Assembly: GCF_029784135.1 (NCBI RefSeq) | Contig: NC_073745.1 | Coordinates: 49,115,619-49,179,618, forward strand | Source of the DNA: Toxorhynchites rutilus septentrionalis | Taxonomy: Eukaryota > Arthropoda > Insecta > Diptera > Culicidae | Length of the DNA stretch: 64,000 bases | Reading direction: 5' to 3' | Part shown: positions 1-10,530 of the stretch, one piece after another | How the letters are laid out: every line of letters starts with the position of its first letter | How positions within the stretch are numbered: the stretch's first letter is position 1 | Position numbers and translations under genes: made by a program | Notes under the pieces: model-generated | Told to the model about the DNA's origin: nothing | The model's input: the letters and a program-made list of their open reading frames with translations, nothing else | Database searches by the model: none

Positions 1-1929
1 GTGCATACGGTCCAGCAGTTTCTGGGGCTGTCAGGGTTCTTCAGAAGATTTGTGCAGAACTACAGTATCATTGCGGAACCCTTGTTTCGCTTACTGCGGA
101 AAGAGGTTGAGTTTGTGTGGGCAGCAGAACAACAGCAGGCGTTTGAGCGGATAAAGAGCTTGTTGGTGACCCGACCTATACTGGTGCTATACGATCAGAA
201 TGCAGAAGTAGAATTGCATACGGTTGCTTCGAGCGCAGGAGTGGCAGGGATTTTGCTGCAAAAAGTGGATGAGTGTTGGAAGCCGGTGAGCTACTTTAGC
301 AAGAAAAACTCGAAGACAGAAGCGGTTTATCACAGTTATGAGCTCGAAATGGTGGCTGTGGTGGCGAGCGTTGAGCGTTTTCGACAGTATTTAGTTGGCA
401 GATTTTTTGTGATTAAAACGGACTGTTCGGCCATCCGTGATGCGTATTCGAAGAAAGAACTAAACAAAAGGGTGGCCCGATACTTTTTGAAATTGCTCGA
501 GTATAATTTCCGTATCGAGCACCGAGTTGGGCCAAAGATGCAGCATGTCGATGCCCTGAGCCGGTCACCGATTGAAGAACCGCGAGAAATCGAAACCGTG
601 GCCGAGTGTATCATGGTTCTGGAGCTATCCAACATGGCTTTCCTCGTCAGTATGCAGCGGCAAGACAGTCGGCTGACGGCCGTAATTGATAAGCTGAATC
701 GTGACCCGATGTGTGATGAAGACCGTCAAATACAACAGAATTATGCATTGGAAAATAATCGACTGTATCGAATAGTGGGGAACAAAAAGTGCTGGGTAGT
801 TCCGAACAATGTACGTTGGCGTATAGTGAAAAGCTACCACGATGAGAAAGGACATTTTGGTGAGCAGAAAGTGGTGGCTATGATGCAGGAGCTGTTCTGG
901 TTCCCGAAGATGCGGAAGTACGTACGTGCGTATATCGCAGCGTGCCCAAAGTGTGCGTTTTTCAAGTCGAAGCAAGGCCGTCCTGAGGGATTCCTCAACC
1001 CGATCCCTAAGACGCCCATACCGTTCTATACAGTGCATATGGATCACTTAGGACCGTTTCCTAGGTCCTCGAAGGGAAATGAACATATTCTGGTGCTAAT
1101 CTTTGGCTTTACAAAGTTCGTCCTGATGAAGGCAGTGAAGTCAACCAATGCTCAACCAGTGGTGTGGATGCTAGAGGAAATGTCGAGTGTTTTTGGGTTA
1201 CCGTCTCGAATTGTGACCGATCGAGGAACCGCATTTACCTCGAATATACTGCGGAAGTACTGTGGAGACTATGGCATAGACCATGTGTTGGTAGCGGTAG
1301 GAACCCCGAGAGGAAACGGGCAAGTAGAGCGCAGTAATCGCACCATACTGACCGCCATTCGTACCATGGTGGATGAAGCTGATCGAAAGTGGGACGAAAA
1401 GGTGAAATCAGTGCAGAGTGCGATAAATACAGCGCCGAACGCAACGACTGGAGTTTCGCCAACTTCTCTGGTGTTGTCGTACCGGCCTAAAGATGTCGTC
1501 CAGAACGAAATTGTTGCGGTAATAACTGTGGAAAGTGACGATGTCTGGATGCCGTCAAGAGAGCTACGTGAACGAGTGCAGCGCGCCACGCAGATGAATC
1601 AAGCGCGGCAGAAGAGATACTTTGACGACCATCGACGTGAAGCAGAAAGGTACCAGGTAAACGATTTGGTCCTGGTGGCTAAGGATCAGTACGTTCCGGG
1701 TGGTAGTCGAAAATTGGAGCCCCGGTTCAAAGGTCCTTTCATCGTGTCCAAGGTGTGTGCTAATGACCGTTACGAAATCAGGACTGTTCCTGGTTTCGAG
1801 GCGCCGAGAAAGTTCACTACGGTTTACTCGGCGAACCGGATGAAACGTTGGTGCAATGTAGCCGATTTGGAGGAAACAGTGCGTAGCAACGATGACAAAG
1901 AGGAAGAAGAAAACATTGTTGAAGATTAA
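1..1929 (+). CDS. Ty3/gypsy retrotransposon Pol, C-terminal part (RT end, RNase H, integrase)
   Basis: Open for 642 codons from the window edge, so the 5' part (gag, protease, most of RT) lies outside. Seen in order: the RT-end motif QFLGLSGFFRRFV (residues 5-18); an RNase H domain (about 70-150) with YELE near 113-116 and TDCS near 140-143; the VDALSRSP linker (183-190); an integrase HHCC zinc-binding module (H280, H285, C315, C318); and an integrase core with D348 (HMDHLGP), D407 (VTDRGTAF) and E443 (GQVERSNR), which is a D,D-35-E spacing. A basic C-terminal region follows and it ends in TAA. These are diagnostic of Ty3/gypsy order RT-RNaseH-IN. Odd: the first RNase H catalytic Asp is Val (TVASS, V75, expected TDAS), so RNase H should be inactive in this copy although the frame is intact. 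No env-like frame follows. Confidence 0.95.
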   Translation: MHTVQQFLGLSGFFRRFVQNYSIIAEPLFRLLRKEVEFVWAAEQQQAFERIKSLLVTRPILVLYDQNAEVELHTVASSAGVAGILLQKVDECWKPVSYFSKKNSKTEAVYHSYELEMVAVVASVERFRQYLVGRFFVIKTDCSAIRDAYSKKELNKRVARYFLKLLEYNFRIEHRVGPKMQHVDALSRSPIEEPREIETVAECIMVLELSNMAFLVSMQRQDSRLTAVIDKLNRDPMCDEDRQIQQNYALENNRLYRIVGNKKCWVVPNNVRWRIVKSYHDEKGHFGEQKVVAMMQELFWFPKMRKYVRAYIAACPKCAFFKSKQGRPEGFLNPIPKTPIPFYTVHMDHLGPFPRSSKGNEHILVLIFGFTKFVLMKAVKSTNAQPVVWMLEEMSSVFGLPSRIVTDRGTAFTSNILRKYCGDYGIDHVLVAVGTPRGNGQVERSNRTILTAIRTMVDEADRKWDEKVKSVQSAINTAPNATTGVSPTSLVLSYRPKDVVQNEIVAVITVESDDVWMPSRELRERVQRATQMNQARQKRYFDDHRREAERYQVNDLVLVAKDQYVPGGSRKLEPRFKGPFIVSKVCANDRYEIRTVPGFEAPRKFTTVYSANRMKRWCNVADLEETVRSNDDKEEEENIVED

Positions 1930-1994
1930 ATTACTCGTATTTTTGTGAACTATTTGAATTCGATGAGGACATCGGTGAAGTCTGGGTGTCCGGA

Positions 1995-2192
1995 TGTAAC
2001 AATTATACGAAATGGGATGAACCCACAGTGAATATAACACTTACACAATTACACTTTGTCCAAAGAATTTTTATATATATACTACCTAGAAATAAAATGG
2101 GTCAGTCTCTAAAAAGTATCCCGTGCGAGTTGATGCGTATAATATCCGAAAACTGTAGTCTTGATCGATCCCTCCTTTACACTAGTTTAACA
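1995..2192 (+). repeat. Candidate 3' LTR of the Ty3/gypsy element
   Basis: Starts TGTAACA 65 bp after the pol stop and ends TTTAACA, giving TG...CA ends. It contains a TATATATAC stretch near 2071-2081 and an AATAAA polyadenylation signal at 2091-2096. The 5' LTR is outside the window, so identity of the two LTRs and the target duplication cannot be tested. The right edge overlaps a TTAACACGTTGAATGCC sequence that resembles the ends of the TTAA MITE at 5920, so the end is uncertain. Confidence 0.5.
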
Positions 2193-2289
2193 CGTTGAAT
2201 GCCACGGTTTATAGCGATTGGATGGACATTTCAGCATTAGGACCATCGTTTCTTATCGCTTCTATGCTTACATTATTTACCTTTATCAT

Positions 2290-2398
2290 CATATGTGGCC
2301 AATTAAAAACACAAACGATTATTTAGTCAACGGCAGCCCTACGTCAACCTTGCGGTTATATCATAGGTATAACCCATCCATAGTTTTTTCTCTATTAT
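2290..2398 (-). repeat. Solitary end related to the left terminus of the 5.24 kb H3-carrying unit
   Basis: Read on the minus strand this gives GGTTATACCTATGATATAACC, then CGCAAGGTTGACGTAGG and CGTTGACTAAATAATCG. That parallels the left end of the 5.24 kb unit at 9289 (GGTTATATCTATGGTATAACC, CGCAAGGGTGACGTAGG, CGTTGATTTAGAGATC). It also ends next to an A-run (AAAAAAC on the minus strand). Only about 110 bp is similar, so this is a diverged relative or a solo end. Confidence 0.6.
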
Positions 2399-2542
2399 AG
2401 TGACTTTCAAGACAGTTTTGGATGGTTCGTCACTTTTACTTCCATGTCGGGAGTGAAAATTGAACTCGTTACTAGTGATCCCCAATTTTTGAAATTTATC
2501 GTTTGTTGTACGTCGTACGTCGTTCGTACGTCCCGTCGCACA

Positions 2543-2820
2543 TTACGAGGCATTTCGGATTTCACCACACGTGACACGGTTGAATGATCGATTCAAAACA
2601 GTTTCGCGGCTCACCTCTGTGACTGGCTTGGATTTTCCGCGACCGACTTCTTGCGTGGAAGCCATCTCGATAACCACTTGACAGATTGTGACGAAAATTT
2701 GTACAAATAAACATTAAATTCTAAACTAGTTTTACCCGAAATTTCATCAATTTTCACCCATGCAATAAAAAGATATACACAAAAGAAAGTGTTGCGTTTT
2801 TTTCGAGTACAATCATTCAA
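2543..2820 (-). pseudogene. Possible 5' fragment of a Tc1/mariner-type element
   Basis: On the minus strand a short frame opens MASTQEVGRGKSKPVTEVSR and runs 40 codons (2665 down to a TAA at 2543). It is preceded by an AT-rich leader and a terminal-like sequence ending near 2816. The layout (terminal sequence, about 150 bp leader, Met-Ala-Ser start, early HTH-like region) would fit the first exon-less part of an IS630/Tc1/mariner transposase, but no catalytic region is present. Tentative. Confidence 0.25.
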
Positions 2821-3149
2821 CGCGAGAAACTAAGTATTCTCCGGTTTTCTTACATCGATGTGAGAAATGTATACAATCAGACAGGGATGAAAATATTGAT
2901 TTTAAGAGAAATAAAGTTGAAGATTACTAATTAATACAGGTGTCAATAGGAAATAGCTACTCTGAAATATGTGATCTATTAACACCAAAATGACGGGAGT
3001 TGACACAGAAAGACCGTCAAAGATTATAGTGATATGATTGAATAGGCAGAACAAAACATATTAATAAAACAGTTTATGATGAATGCGAGAGATTGCTATG
3101 AGAAAAACTCTGCAACAATAGTTTCGACACGTTGTATTATATTCTATTA
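2821..3149. other. AT-rich spacer with no recognised feature
   Basis: No open frame above about 40 codons, no terminal repeats and no tRNA-like boxes seen. Confidence 0.4.
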
Positions 3150-3440
3150 CTAGCTGACCCGGCAAACGTTGTTTTGTCATATAAATTATTTCTAGTGAAT
3201 ATTTTGTGTGTTAAATAAAATATAACTAATGTATTGTAAATGTGTTTGAATGTTTTAATGATCTATAAAATTAATCGAATGTGTTCGATAAAAAAGAACG
3301 AATTCGATTTCAACTTGATTCAATGCATTTCATAACGGAACTGACATGTTTGATCTCTTTGAAGTTTAATGTTAAGTGAAAAAAGTAATATAATTTTATT
3401 GTAAAGTAGAAAAATAAAAAAAAGGATATCAATATTATTT
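3150..3440. repeat. Repeat beginning with the CTAGCTGACCCGGCAAACG motif
   Basis: Begins ACTAGCTGACCCGGCAAACG. Related ends occur at 20553 (CTAGATGACCCGGCGAACTT) and inverted at 61371-61398 (GGACGAAGTTTGCCAGGT). This motif marks the end of a repeat family that I recall as widespread in arthropod genomes; I cannot name it. The interior is AT-rich and non-coding. Confidence 0.5.
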
Positions 3441-3840
3441 TTGTTCAAATTCCGTCTCGTTGGTGGAAAATACGCGCTTGTCATTTTCAAAAAGGACGGC
3501 TATATTTATAGCTGCTGGGTCTCGTTGTTGAATTGGGAAATCAACGATACGCCAGGTAACTTAAATGGAGCTGATGTATCATTCTGTTTGGAACCGCATT
3601 ATTCTGTCGTTGTCATTCAATAAGCCATGGACCATGTTTATGGTAACCGTATCGAACAGTCATTTACATTTCGGAATTGAAACTTTGGTTTCAAACTCGA
3701 TTGAATTTCACGATTTGATCGGAATCGATTTTCGCATTCTTAAATCCGCTCGACTCAAATTCAACCGTTCTATGCAAATGTCAGAATGCATTGAAGACGT
3801 GTTATTTGGCATAGAAATCTCAACTAAGTACTAATAAAAA
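3441..3840 (+). repeat. Degenerate repeat with SINE-like 3' segment
   Basis: The last 70 bp (TTTGGCATAGAAATCTCAAC then TAATAAAAAATGAT) match the 3' part of the tRNA-like SINE at 17968-18240 and the copy near 4660. The upstream part is rich in GAATTG/CGATTT words and has no recognised domain. Short frames here do not resemble a protein family. Confidence 0.4.
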
Positions 3841-4253
3841 ATGATATAAAACCAATCCTAATCCATATTCGTGGAGCAATTTATTCTCTATCAGATTAAC
3901 AGACCCGAAAACAATTTTGGATTGTTGAAATTTGAACGAAAAATATCACTCGATGTTATTTAAATGCATAGAAAATATTGTCCTGATCCTAGTTTAACTG
4001 TTTTCCTTTAAATTTCCTTGCATTTCCACCAAAACTTAATCCATAATATAAACTCATCATCAGACACAATTTTCGTTCAATATTTTCCTCCAATTGCAGA
4101 GAATGTGTTCCTTTTTTACATAGAGCACATTTGATATATGGAGCTAATTTTCGTTTGAAATTTTTGTTTTAAAAGCGTTTTTTCCGCCTGAATAGCCGTT
4201 ACCATTTTTGCTTCACAGAAATGGAACACGGAGCTCAATGTTTTCAATATCGA

Positions 4254-4275
4254 ATTGCGAATTGCGAATTGCTGC
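4254..4275. repeat. Short (GAATTGC)3 tandem repeat
   Basis: Three consecutive GAATTGC heptamers, preceded by another CGAATTGC. Confidence 0.7.
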
Positions 4276-4429
4276 AAGATTTGCACAACTCCATTGTACT
4301 TGAGTCGAACGGATTGTAGAACGCAAAATTGCAATTCGTTCGGGTAATTTTGACTCGAACGGGTTCCAGAATACAGGTGAGTAGTTGATCAGTTGGCAAA
4401 CCTGGAATCTTCGAAGAAATTACAATATC

Positions 4430-4850
4430 GATTTCACAAGGCGTATATTGTGGATACCCAAACTAAAAATGTGTGGATGAGGTAAACCTCGCTTCTTCCA
4501 TTCCAACCGAATATATCCAGCAATAGGTGGGATCGAATCCCACATGATTTTTTTTTAACACACGCTCGCGCATATATTGATTACAAATTGTTGGTTCAGC
4601 GCACGCTCCTAAGCTAGTCACTTCGAATACATTCAAGGTGTATTGCTTGGCATGAAAATCTCAACAACAACACTTCTAAAAATGATGCAAGTAATACTAC
4701 GATGATAAGGTGAACGTTGGGAACGTTAGTGCCATTGAAGAAGAACATGGAGAGAGCAGTATGAGCGGGGTGCGCAACGAAGAATCCCATATTATTGTTT
4801 TTTCTCCGAATCACAGTTTCTCGCGTCACAGTGCAGTTGCCTTGTATCTT
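4430..4850 (+). repeat. tRNA-like SINE copy (diverged)
   Basis: A B-box-like GGTGGGATCGAATCCCAC lies at 4525-4543. Downstream the segment GCATGAAAATCTCAAC followed by GAACGTTAGTGCCATTG parallels 18135-18220 in the better-preserved SINE. The A box is poor. Either a diverged member of the same SINE family or a composite. Confidence 0.4.
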
Positions 4851-5919
4851 TCTAGCCTTGTATCATTCTGATAATAACTATCAGGATTGATGACAATAGC
4901 ATGATTGTCATTTTGTAAATCGAGCTAATGTGATTTGAAGAATTTCACTAATTCGTTGTGCTCATTCGAAAATTCTTCCAGCTTGCAGTCGATACGCCTG
5001 ACATTAAACGAAGTGAGGTTATTTGCGGATGACCATCGGTCATTTAACAACATCAATAAATTCGTTCTGTATGAAAAACGAACTTAACGAACCGTTATTC
5101 GAATATTTTTTATACAAAAAAATATACACAATATGAAAATATTGTGGTTATATGAATTGTTCGAAGCCAAATTTAGGAAAAAAAATATTCAGATTTTCTT
5201 TATGCATAGCGCCACCCTAATCGGTATCAAACATAATGCGAATGTTTTTTTTGAGCGTGATATAATCCAGACGTTACTGTATTATCAACGCTACGTTATT
5301 TGCTCGTTATTGACAGCATGGATAGGTTAGCACAAAAATGGACAGAGAAATAGAAATAGACAAAATAGGAATGCTTCCAGTTTTTAAACTCACCATATTT
5401 AATTTAAACCATATTTGAACTAGAGAACCGTCATAAATGGCATATCAAACAAAGCTTAGGGTATTTCCGATTTGATTGGTTTGCAAATAATCAAAATTCG
5501 AAAGCATTGATTGATTATTCCTACGTCAAAAATGAATGATATACCATCGAATGTCAATATATGGAATATGTATCGTGTAGCGATGTTAGTCAGGATGCGA
5601 CTATTGAACATATTAAACATCGGACAACATGGGTAATGCCGGATAGAACAATGATTATTATATCATCAGTCCATTTATAAAAATGTCCCTTGCTAAAGTC
5701 AGTACAACAAATCGAAATAAATGGATAAATAATAGGTGTTGGATCCGATCATTAACATAAATCTTTCTCAGCAATCTGTGTGCGCTGTTCAAGACATATG
5801 ACTGTTGTCGTAATTATTTTGTAATTATTTCGAAGCGGAATATATAAATCAAATCATAACTTCAAGCCATACCTAAATCTGAATCGGTACAACATTCTGA
5901 TTTATTAATGACTGTACTT
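4851..5919. other. AT-rich non-coding spacer
   Basis: No coding frame of note, no inverted ends recognised. Contains runs of A and T only. Confidence 0.4.
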
Positions 5920-5921
5920 TA

Positions 5922-6318
5922 ACACGTTCGACGCCCAACGCGACGTTTTTGAGTTTCTTGCAGAGCCCAACTTGCGATTAAATTATTAAATGAAGATCAA
6001 ACATAGTTTATAGATAACTTTTACATGACCTAGCAATGTTTGTTTTCAATTGAAGACGAATTGATGACAATAACACATGTCAAAGTCATATTATAGGGGT
6101 TTTGCAAAAAACTGCAGTACAAACCATCCGTACTATAAATTAATAAAAAGTATAGTATAAACAGTATAATATTATGGTTATGATTTAATTATTTTTCTTT
6201 ATATCCTATAGTTACATTTAATTGTCTATTCTATCAAATTCCTTCTAAAAATCCTACTCAATTTGAGCGAGGAAAGTGTCACTCATATCTGGGTGACGGG
6301 GCGTCGAATGTGTTAAAG
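5922..6318. mobile_element. TTAA-target (piggyBac-type) MITE, copy 1
   Basis: Starts TTAACACGTTCGACGCCC and ends GGCGTCGAATGTGTTAA, giving inverted ends of about 17 bp with a TTAA at both outer edges. It has no coding capacity. The interior (GATCAAACATAGTTTATAGATA, GTACAAACCATCCGTACTA) is shared, in inverse orientation, with 38692-39063, and one end with 36188. TTAA duplication is the hallmark of the piggyBac superfamily; the assignment rests on this and the ends only. Confidence 0.8.
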
Positions 6319-6417
6319 GATGATTTTGATGGATTCGTTTCAATGCATCTCATACATTCGTCTCTAGGAAAAGTGGAGCGCAGTCTCCTATCTCTGTGGA
6401 CATTATAAATCTTTCTG

Positions 6418-8022
6418 TATAGTGGTAGACATTCGTTTAGCCGCACCCTATTTTTCCTCAATATTTTTATAAATAAGTCAATTCTTTGTAAAGTTTTGTT
6501 CATAAAAGACTATTATTGTTTATTTCCATCGAATTCATTCTAAAAAAAAGTATAAATTCACTTTTTGTTTTCTAAGTAATTCAAATATGTGGAATCAGGG
6601 TGGATATTCGTTTAACCGCATCTTAAAATTTCAATAAAAGAAAATTTGTGCGGCAAATTTCGAGTCCAATCGGAAGCTAATATTTAGTATGTCCACCTTC
6701 ATTCCGGATCACTTTGAAAACTCGATTTGGCATCGAGTCAAACAGCTTTTAAAGTGTTGCCATATTGATTATAGCCCAACACTCCTGGATTATTGCCTTT
6801 AGACTGGAAATGTTGTCAAATTGTCATCCGTTTGCATAGACCATCTCGGCCAAGATTCTCCATAGGTTCTCTATGGGATTGCAATCGACTGCAAGCAGGT
6901 CATTCAAGAAGCGGAATGTCCTTCTCGGCGAACCATGCCTTCGAAACGTGGATCTATGCATTATCCTGCTGAAAAAAACGATATCCTCGGTAGCGTTATT
7001 CTCAATATGGCCAATCAAAACGTCCTCCAGTAATTGAAGATACTTTTCGGAGTTCATTCGGGTGAAAATGAAACAAATGAGAATCTTGCTGTGATAGGAA
7101 ACGGCTCCCCACACTGTCAAACTTCCGATCCCAAAGTTTCGCTTCGATCTCACGACATTCCGTCTACTTGTATTGTACCAATAACAACTGTAACAGTGCG
7201 GGCCATCCAAATTGAACTTTTTTCGTCGGAAAATACAATTTCTTCATTCTATTTTCCATTCCATGTATTGCCGGGCGAAAATAAGATGGTTCTGCTTATG
7301 GGTGGCGGTCAATTTCGGCTGAGGTTTCTTCTACATGATGTTTGGTGACTCGTTCAAGATGGGCGCAATATGTCTCTTCGTTACTGGAACAACCGATTCT
7401 GCCTTAATGTATGAGCAGGACATTGTTTCCTGGTTGCATCGTGTCTTATTCGACCTGTCAGATGCAAAGTAACTTTGGTGTTCCCATTTGTTGGTCGTTA
7501 TATCCCATATTTCTGGCTCTATTCAAAGAAATTTCGTACCACTTTCTCAGATCGACCAATTTTTTGTTTAGAGCGATTAGAAAACTTTTGTTCACTGAAT
7601 ATCTTTATTTTTTTCTGCCCCTATTCCGTCAATAGAATACCTTTCACCATTCCTTTAAATTCTACGTAAATCACTAATCTGACCAACTTCTTACGTTGCA
7701 CATCTAATATTTATCTTGTAAATTGAACATTTCCAAGTATTTTTTCAAAAAACACAGGTAAAGGTTTGATGATTATGCGGAAACTCAATTTTTATGCCCT
7801 GCGGCTAAACGTATGTCTCGGGAAAAAACGACGTTCCAATGTTTATATCCACCGATGCCGCCTTGTGTGTGTGTGATTGTGACGCACGTCCTTTCAATAA
7901 AATTGACTTAAATATACTACCACTATAGCAAAAAAGTATCCCGATAAAAAGAACATTCCTAGTTGTTTTGTAAGTGTTTCAAGCCATTTTCAAGTGCGGC
8001 TAAACGAATGTCTATCACTGTA
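6418..8022 (-). mobile_element. Tc1-like DNA transposon with IR/DR ends
   Basis: Outer inverted repeats: TATAGTGGTAGACATTCG then TTTAGCCGCAC at 6418-6447, and GTGCGGCTAAACGAATG then TCTATCACTGTA at 7994-8022. A second, inner pair sits about 191 bp inside on both sides (GTGGATATTCGTTTAACCGC near 6599-6618; GCGGCTAAACGTATGTCTCG at 7801-7820). Total 1.6 kb and TA at both edges are normal for Tc1. The double-repeat layout is the IR/DR type known from fish and insect Tc1 elements. The transposase inside is broken. Confidence 0.85.
6677..7650 (-). pseudogene. Tc1-like transposase, frameshifted
   Basis: Minus strand. The longest intact piece (7210-6824) includes FGIGSLTVWGAVSY, LEDVLIGHIENNA and CNPIENLWRILAEMVY, which correspond to the middle and the third catalytic block (NPIENLW) of Tc1 transposases. 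The protein ends VIRNEGGHTKY-stop at 6677-6679, a typical Tc1 C-terminus. The expected second Asp block (QDNAPIH) appears as FSRIMHRSTF with a frameshift and loss of the key residue, and other frameshifts separate the N-terminal half. Not functional. Confidence 0.85.
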
Positions 8023-8924
8023 TGGACGAAATGTGACAATTGCTTATGTTTCTTTTTTTGCGCTGAATTCGTCACAGGTCGCTTTCGGGGACATTCCACA
8101 TTCATAATCATTGACAGTTGTCTTCCAATGCAAGGCTGTTTGAAGCCATCTGAATGCTATCATATCCATCATCATATTCATGAATGTTCACATAGAGTTT
8201 TGTAGGAAAACGTAAAATCCAACACTTTATTTGGACAACAAAGCACTTTCCGCTGATTTAAGCACTTTGATCTATAATAACAATAAAGTGTAAAGTTGCA
8301 CGTGGTTCGCCAATTCAGTGATAGGCATAAACAAGTCCACTTCGGATGTTCAGAAACTTTTCTCAATTTCTGGATTAATTTATCAAATACTATCACCATA
8401 ATTTTATAGAATTGTTTGTTGAATATTACTTCTTCAAGTAATTTTAGCAATTTTTGCGATTTTTGATAGATTTTGTTTTTCTCCCTTACTTGACTTCTTT
8501 ACTATGTGCAAATATGCATTGACAAAAAATATAAGCCCACTTCCCAAAAATTATATTGAAACCACTCAAAACCTTTGAGTAACCCAACGTTTCTTCATGT
8601 TATGACAGTTAGAGCTGTGCGGTATTGTTGGCAATCGATATTGAAGCGATATAAACAAAGTGTTGTTTACATTAAATTAAAAAAGTATTCGATGACGATT
8701 TTCTCAATTTTATTTGAATAAAAAATAATTTTGTCAAGTGAAAATGGCCGTTTCATGAGTCTTTATTATAAAAACAACATTTTTCATTGCATTTCCGTCA
8801 TGTTTAGCTGGATTCATTCCATAAAACTTAAACTAAACATTTTATTTAAATGGCACGTAAAACAAAAATGGAAAACAAGTATAAAAACCCGAGGGAAATA
8901 ACAAATCGCACAATAAAAGCAAAA
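8023..8924. other. AT-rich non-coding spacer
   Basis: Nothing recognised: no inverted ends, no protein-like frame, no RNA-gene boxes. Confidence 0.4.
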
Positions 8925-9288
8925 AAGTTTTATTTAATTTTTAATTTGTTTATTTGGACTATAGGCTGTAAGCCCGTTAGCCTTCTTAAAATTAAACGTG
9001 AATACAGAAAACATAAAACATACAAACTTAGAACTTATACATTCAGTTGGTCTCTAAAATATAATCTTAATCTTCTTCGAATTTCTTCTGATGTCATATT
9101 TACAGAAACAACAGTTTGCAGCACGTTGAACTCACGCATAAATCTGGCTGTCGGTTCATGCTGGATGTAATTTCTGTTCCTCAGGGGTGGGTCAAACATC
9201 CTCCGTCGACGAAGAGAAACGGGGCTGGTGTTAAAACGAATCCTGTCGTAGAGACGCGGGCTTTTGATCCGTCCGTTCAGTACGTTGC
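8925..9288 (-). pseudogene. 3' end of a non-LTR retrotransposon (C-terminal coding fragment and 3' UTR)
   Basis: Minus strand. Residues NVLNGRIKSPRLYDRIRFN, then RRRRMFDPPLRNRNYIQHEP and TARFMREFNVLQ match the pattern of the domain after the RT in mosquito non-LTR elements (VL.G.ID.P.L...I.FN.P...R......P....NY....P..R.....N). The 3' UTR contains GGGCTTACAGCCTATAGTCC followed by AATAAACAAATTAAAAATTAA, a usual non-LTR tail. The upstream part is missing: coding similarity stops exactly where copy A of the 5.24 kb unit begins. Confidence 0.75.
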
Positions 9289-9460
9289 AAAAAACAGGAA
9301 GTGGGTTATATCTATGGTATAACCGCAAGGGTGACGTAGGACTATCGTTGATTTAGAGATCATTTGTTTGAAGTTGAATCTAAATCCATCCTGAATGAAT
9401 GAATAAATAAATATTTGGGTGACTTCAAAAACGAGAGTGTTACGTTGGAAACTCAAGGTT

Positions 9461-9680
9461 TTATGCATCCAATATTGGATACAAAAAACCTTGTTCTGAA
9501 GAATAATCTTCAGAAGCTTTCCTGCTAACTGCACTTGATTGACAAATCACAAAACCAAATGTATGTGGTCGCAGTATTATATGGATAGAAAACATTAAAA
9601 TAAACTCGCTTGAATGTAATTTTCAATTCCAAGGGGAACTGGCAGATTATTTTTCAGCAACGATCATTTTTTTTCCAGGT
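9461..9680 (+). repeat. Internal direct repeat r1 of the 5.24 kb unit
   Basis: About 215 bp running from ATGCATCCAATATTGGATAC to GGCAGATTATTTTTCAGCAA. Repeated at 10313-10530 (r2) and 13808-14020 (r3) within the same unit, with a partial copy at 13683-13745. Contains the palindrome ATCCAATATTGGAT. Position in copies B and C is +12,454 and about +21,093. Confidence 0.85.
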
Positions 9681-9771
9681 TTCCTCTCGATAACCAGCAA
9701 ACGAAAAGAGTTGCGCGCGTGTATGTGTGTGTGTGGCGGCTGCTTCTATGTCTTCCCGAGAAACCGTATTT

Positions 9772-9811
9772 CGATGCTGATACTCTCTTGGTCACGAGAG
9801 TATCAGCATCG
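9772..9811. repeat. Perfect 16-bp hairpin
   Basis: CGATGCTGATACTCTC, 8-nt loop TTGGTCAC, then GAGAGTATCAGCATCG. Preserved in copies B (22226-22265) and C (30865-30904). Confidence 0.9.
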
Positions 9812-9940
9812 GCTTTTCTGCGCTCCCTCACAGTTAAAACAAACTGATTGCATTTCAGGTCAGGTCAGGCCAGGTAATGAATCCCTCGATCCCTCGCCGT
9901 TCAGCTCGTTCAGTAACGATGTTGTCTTGTCGATGTCCTC

Positions 9941-10099
9941 AGGCGTCGTGCACAAATTACGTAACGCTAAAAATCCGAATTTTGAACCACCTCTCCCCCC
10001 CCCCTTCGTAACGCAATTTCCTATCTCTAATAAACAGAAAGTAACGCAACATCTACCCCCTCCCCCCTTATCGCGTTACGTAATTTGTGCACGACGCCT
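9941..10099. mobile_element. Small MITE with 27-bp perfect terminal inverted repeats
   Basis: AGGCGTCGTGCACAAATTAC at the left end and its exact complement GTAATTTGTGCACGACGCCT at the right; pairing extends inward to 27 bp. 159 bp in total, with C-rich runs in the loop. The one-base length difference of copy C lies in this C-run. No target duplication is obvious. Confidence 0.8.
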
Positions 10100-10312
10100 C
10101 ACGAAAAATGAATCGGTTTCACCACCAGAATATCATTTCAGTATGCTTTTCGTGCGTGATTGAATCGAGAGAAGGTGTGGTTTACGATGGCAATTTGGAA
10201 GGCAAACTAGAGGAGAATGAACTCTCTGAGTATGAAAATTTCGGCGACTGAGCAATAATCGATTGAAAATTATATAATTTTCGAGATACGAAACATTTTC
10301 CTTTTTTCATGT

Positions 10313-10530
10313 TATGCATCCAATATTGGATACGAAAATATCCTACTGATGGGAAAGAATAATCTTCAGAAGCTTTCCAGCTAATTACACTTGATTGAAA
10401 AATTACGAAATCAAATGTATTTGGTCGCTGTGTTCGCCATATAATTAGAAAACATTAAAATAAACTCTTTCGCATGGATGTATTCTTCAATTCCCAGGGA
10501 ACTGGCAGATTATTTTTCAGCAACGATTAG
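10313..10530 (+). repeat. Internal direct repeat r2 of the 5.24 kb unit
   Basis: Second copy of the 215-bp internal repeat (TGTTATGCATCCAATATTGG to TATTTTTCAGCAACGAT), slightly diverged from r1. Confidence 0.85.

Noticed and set aside
7034..7669. Plus-strand frames of 64-104 codons in the Tc1 element
   Set aside because: They are antisense to the minus-strand transposase and have no protein-like features.
9711..10163. 150-codon plus-strand frame repeated in copies A and B
   Set aside because: It runs through a microsatellite, the hairpin and a MITE with C-runs, and breaks in copy C by a one-base homopolymer change. Not a gene.
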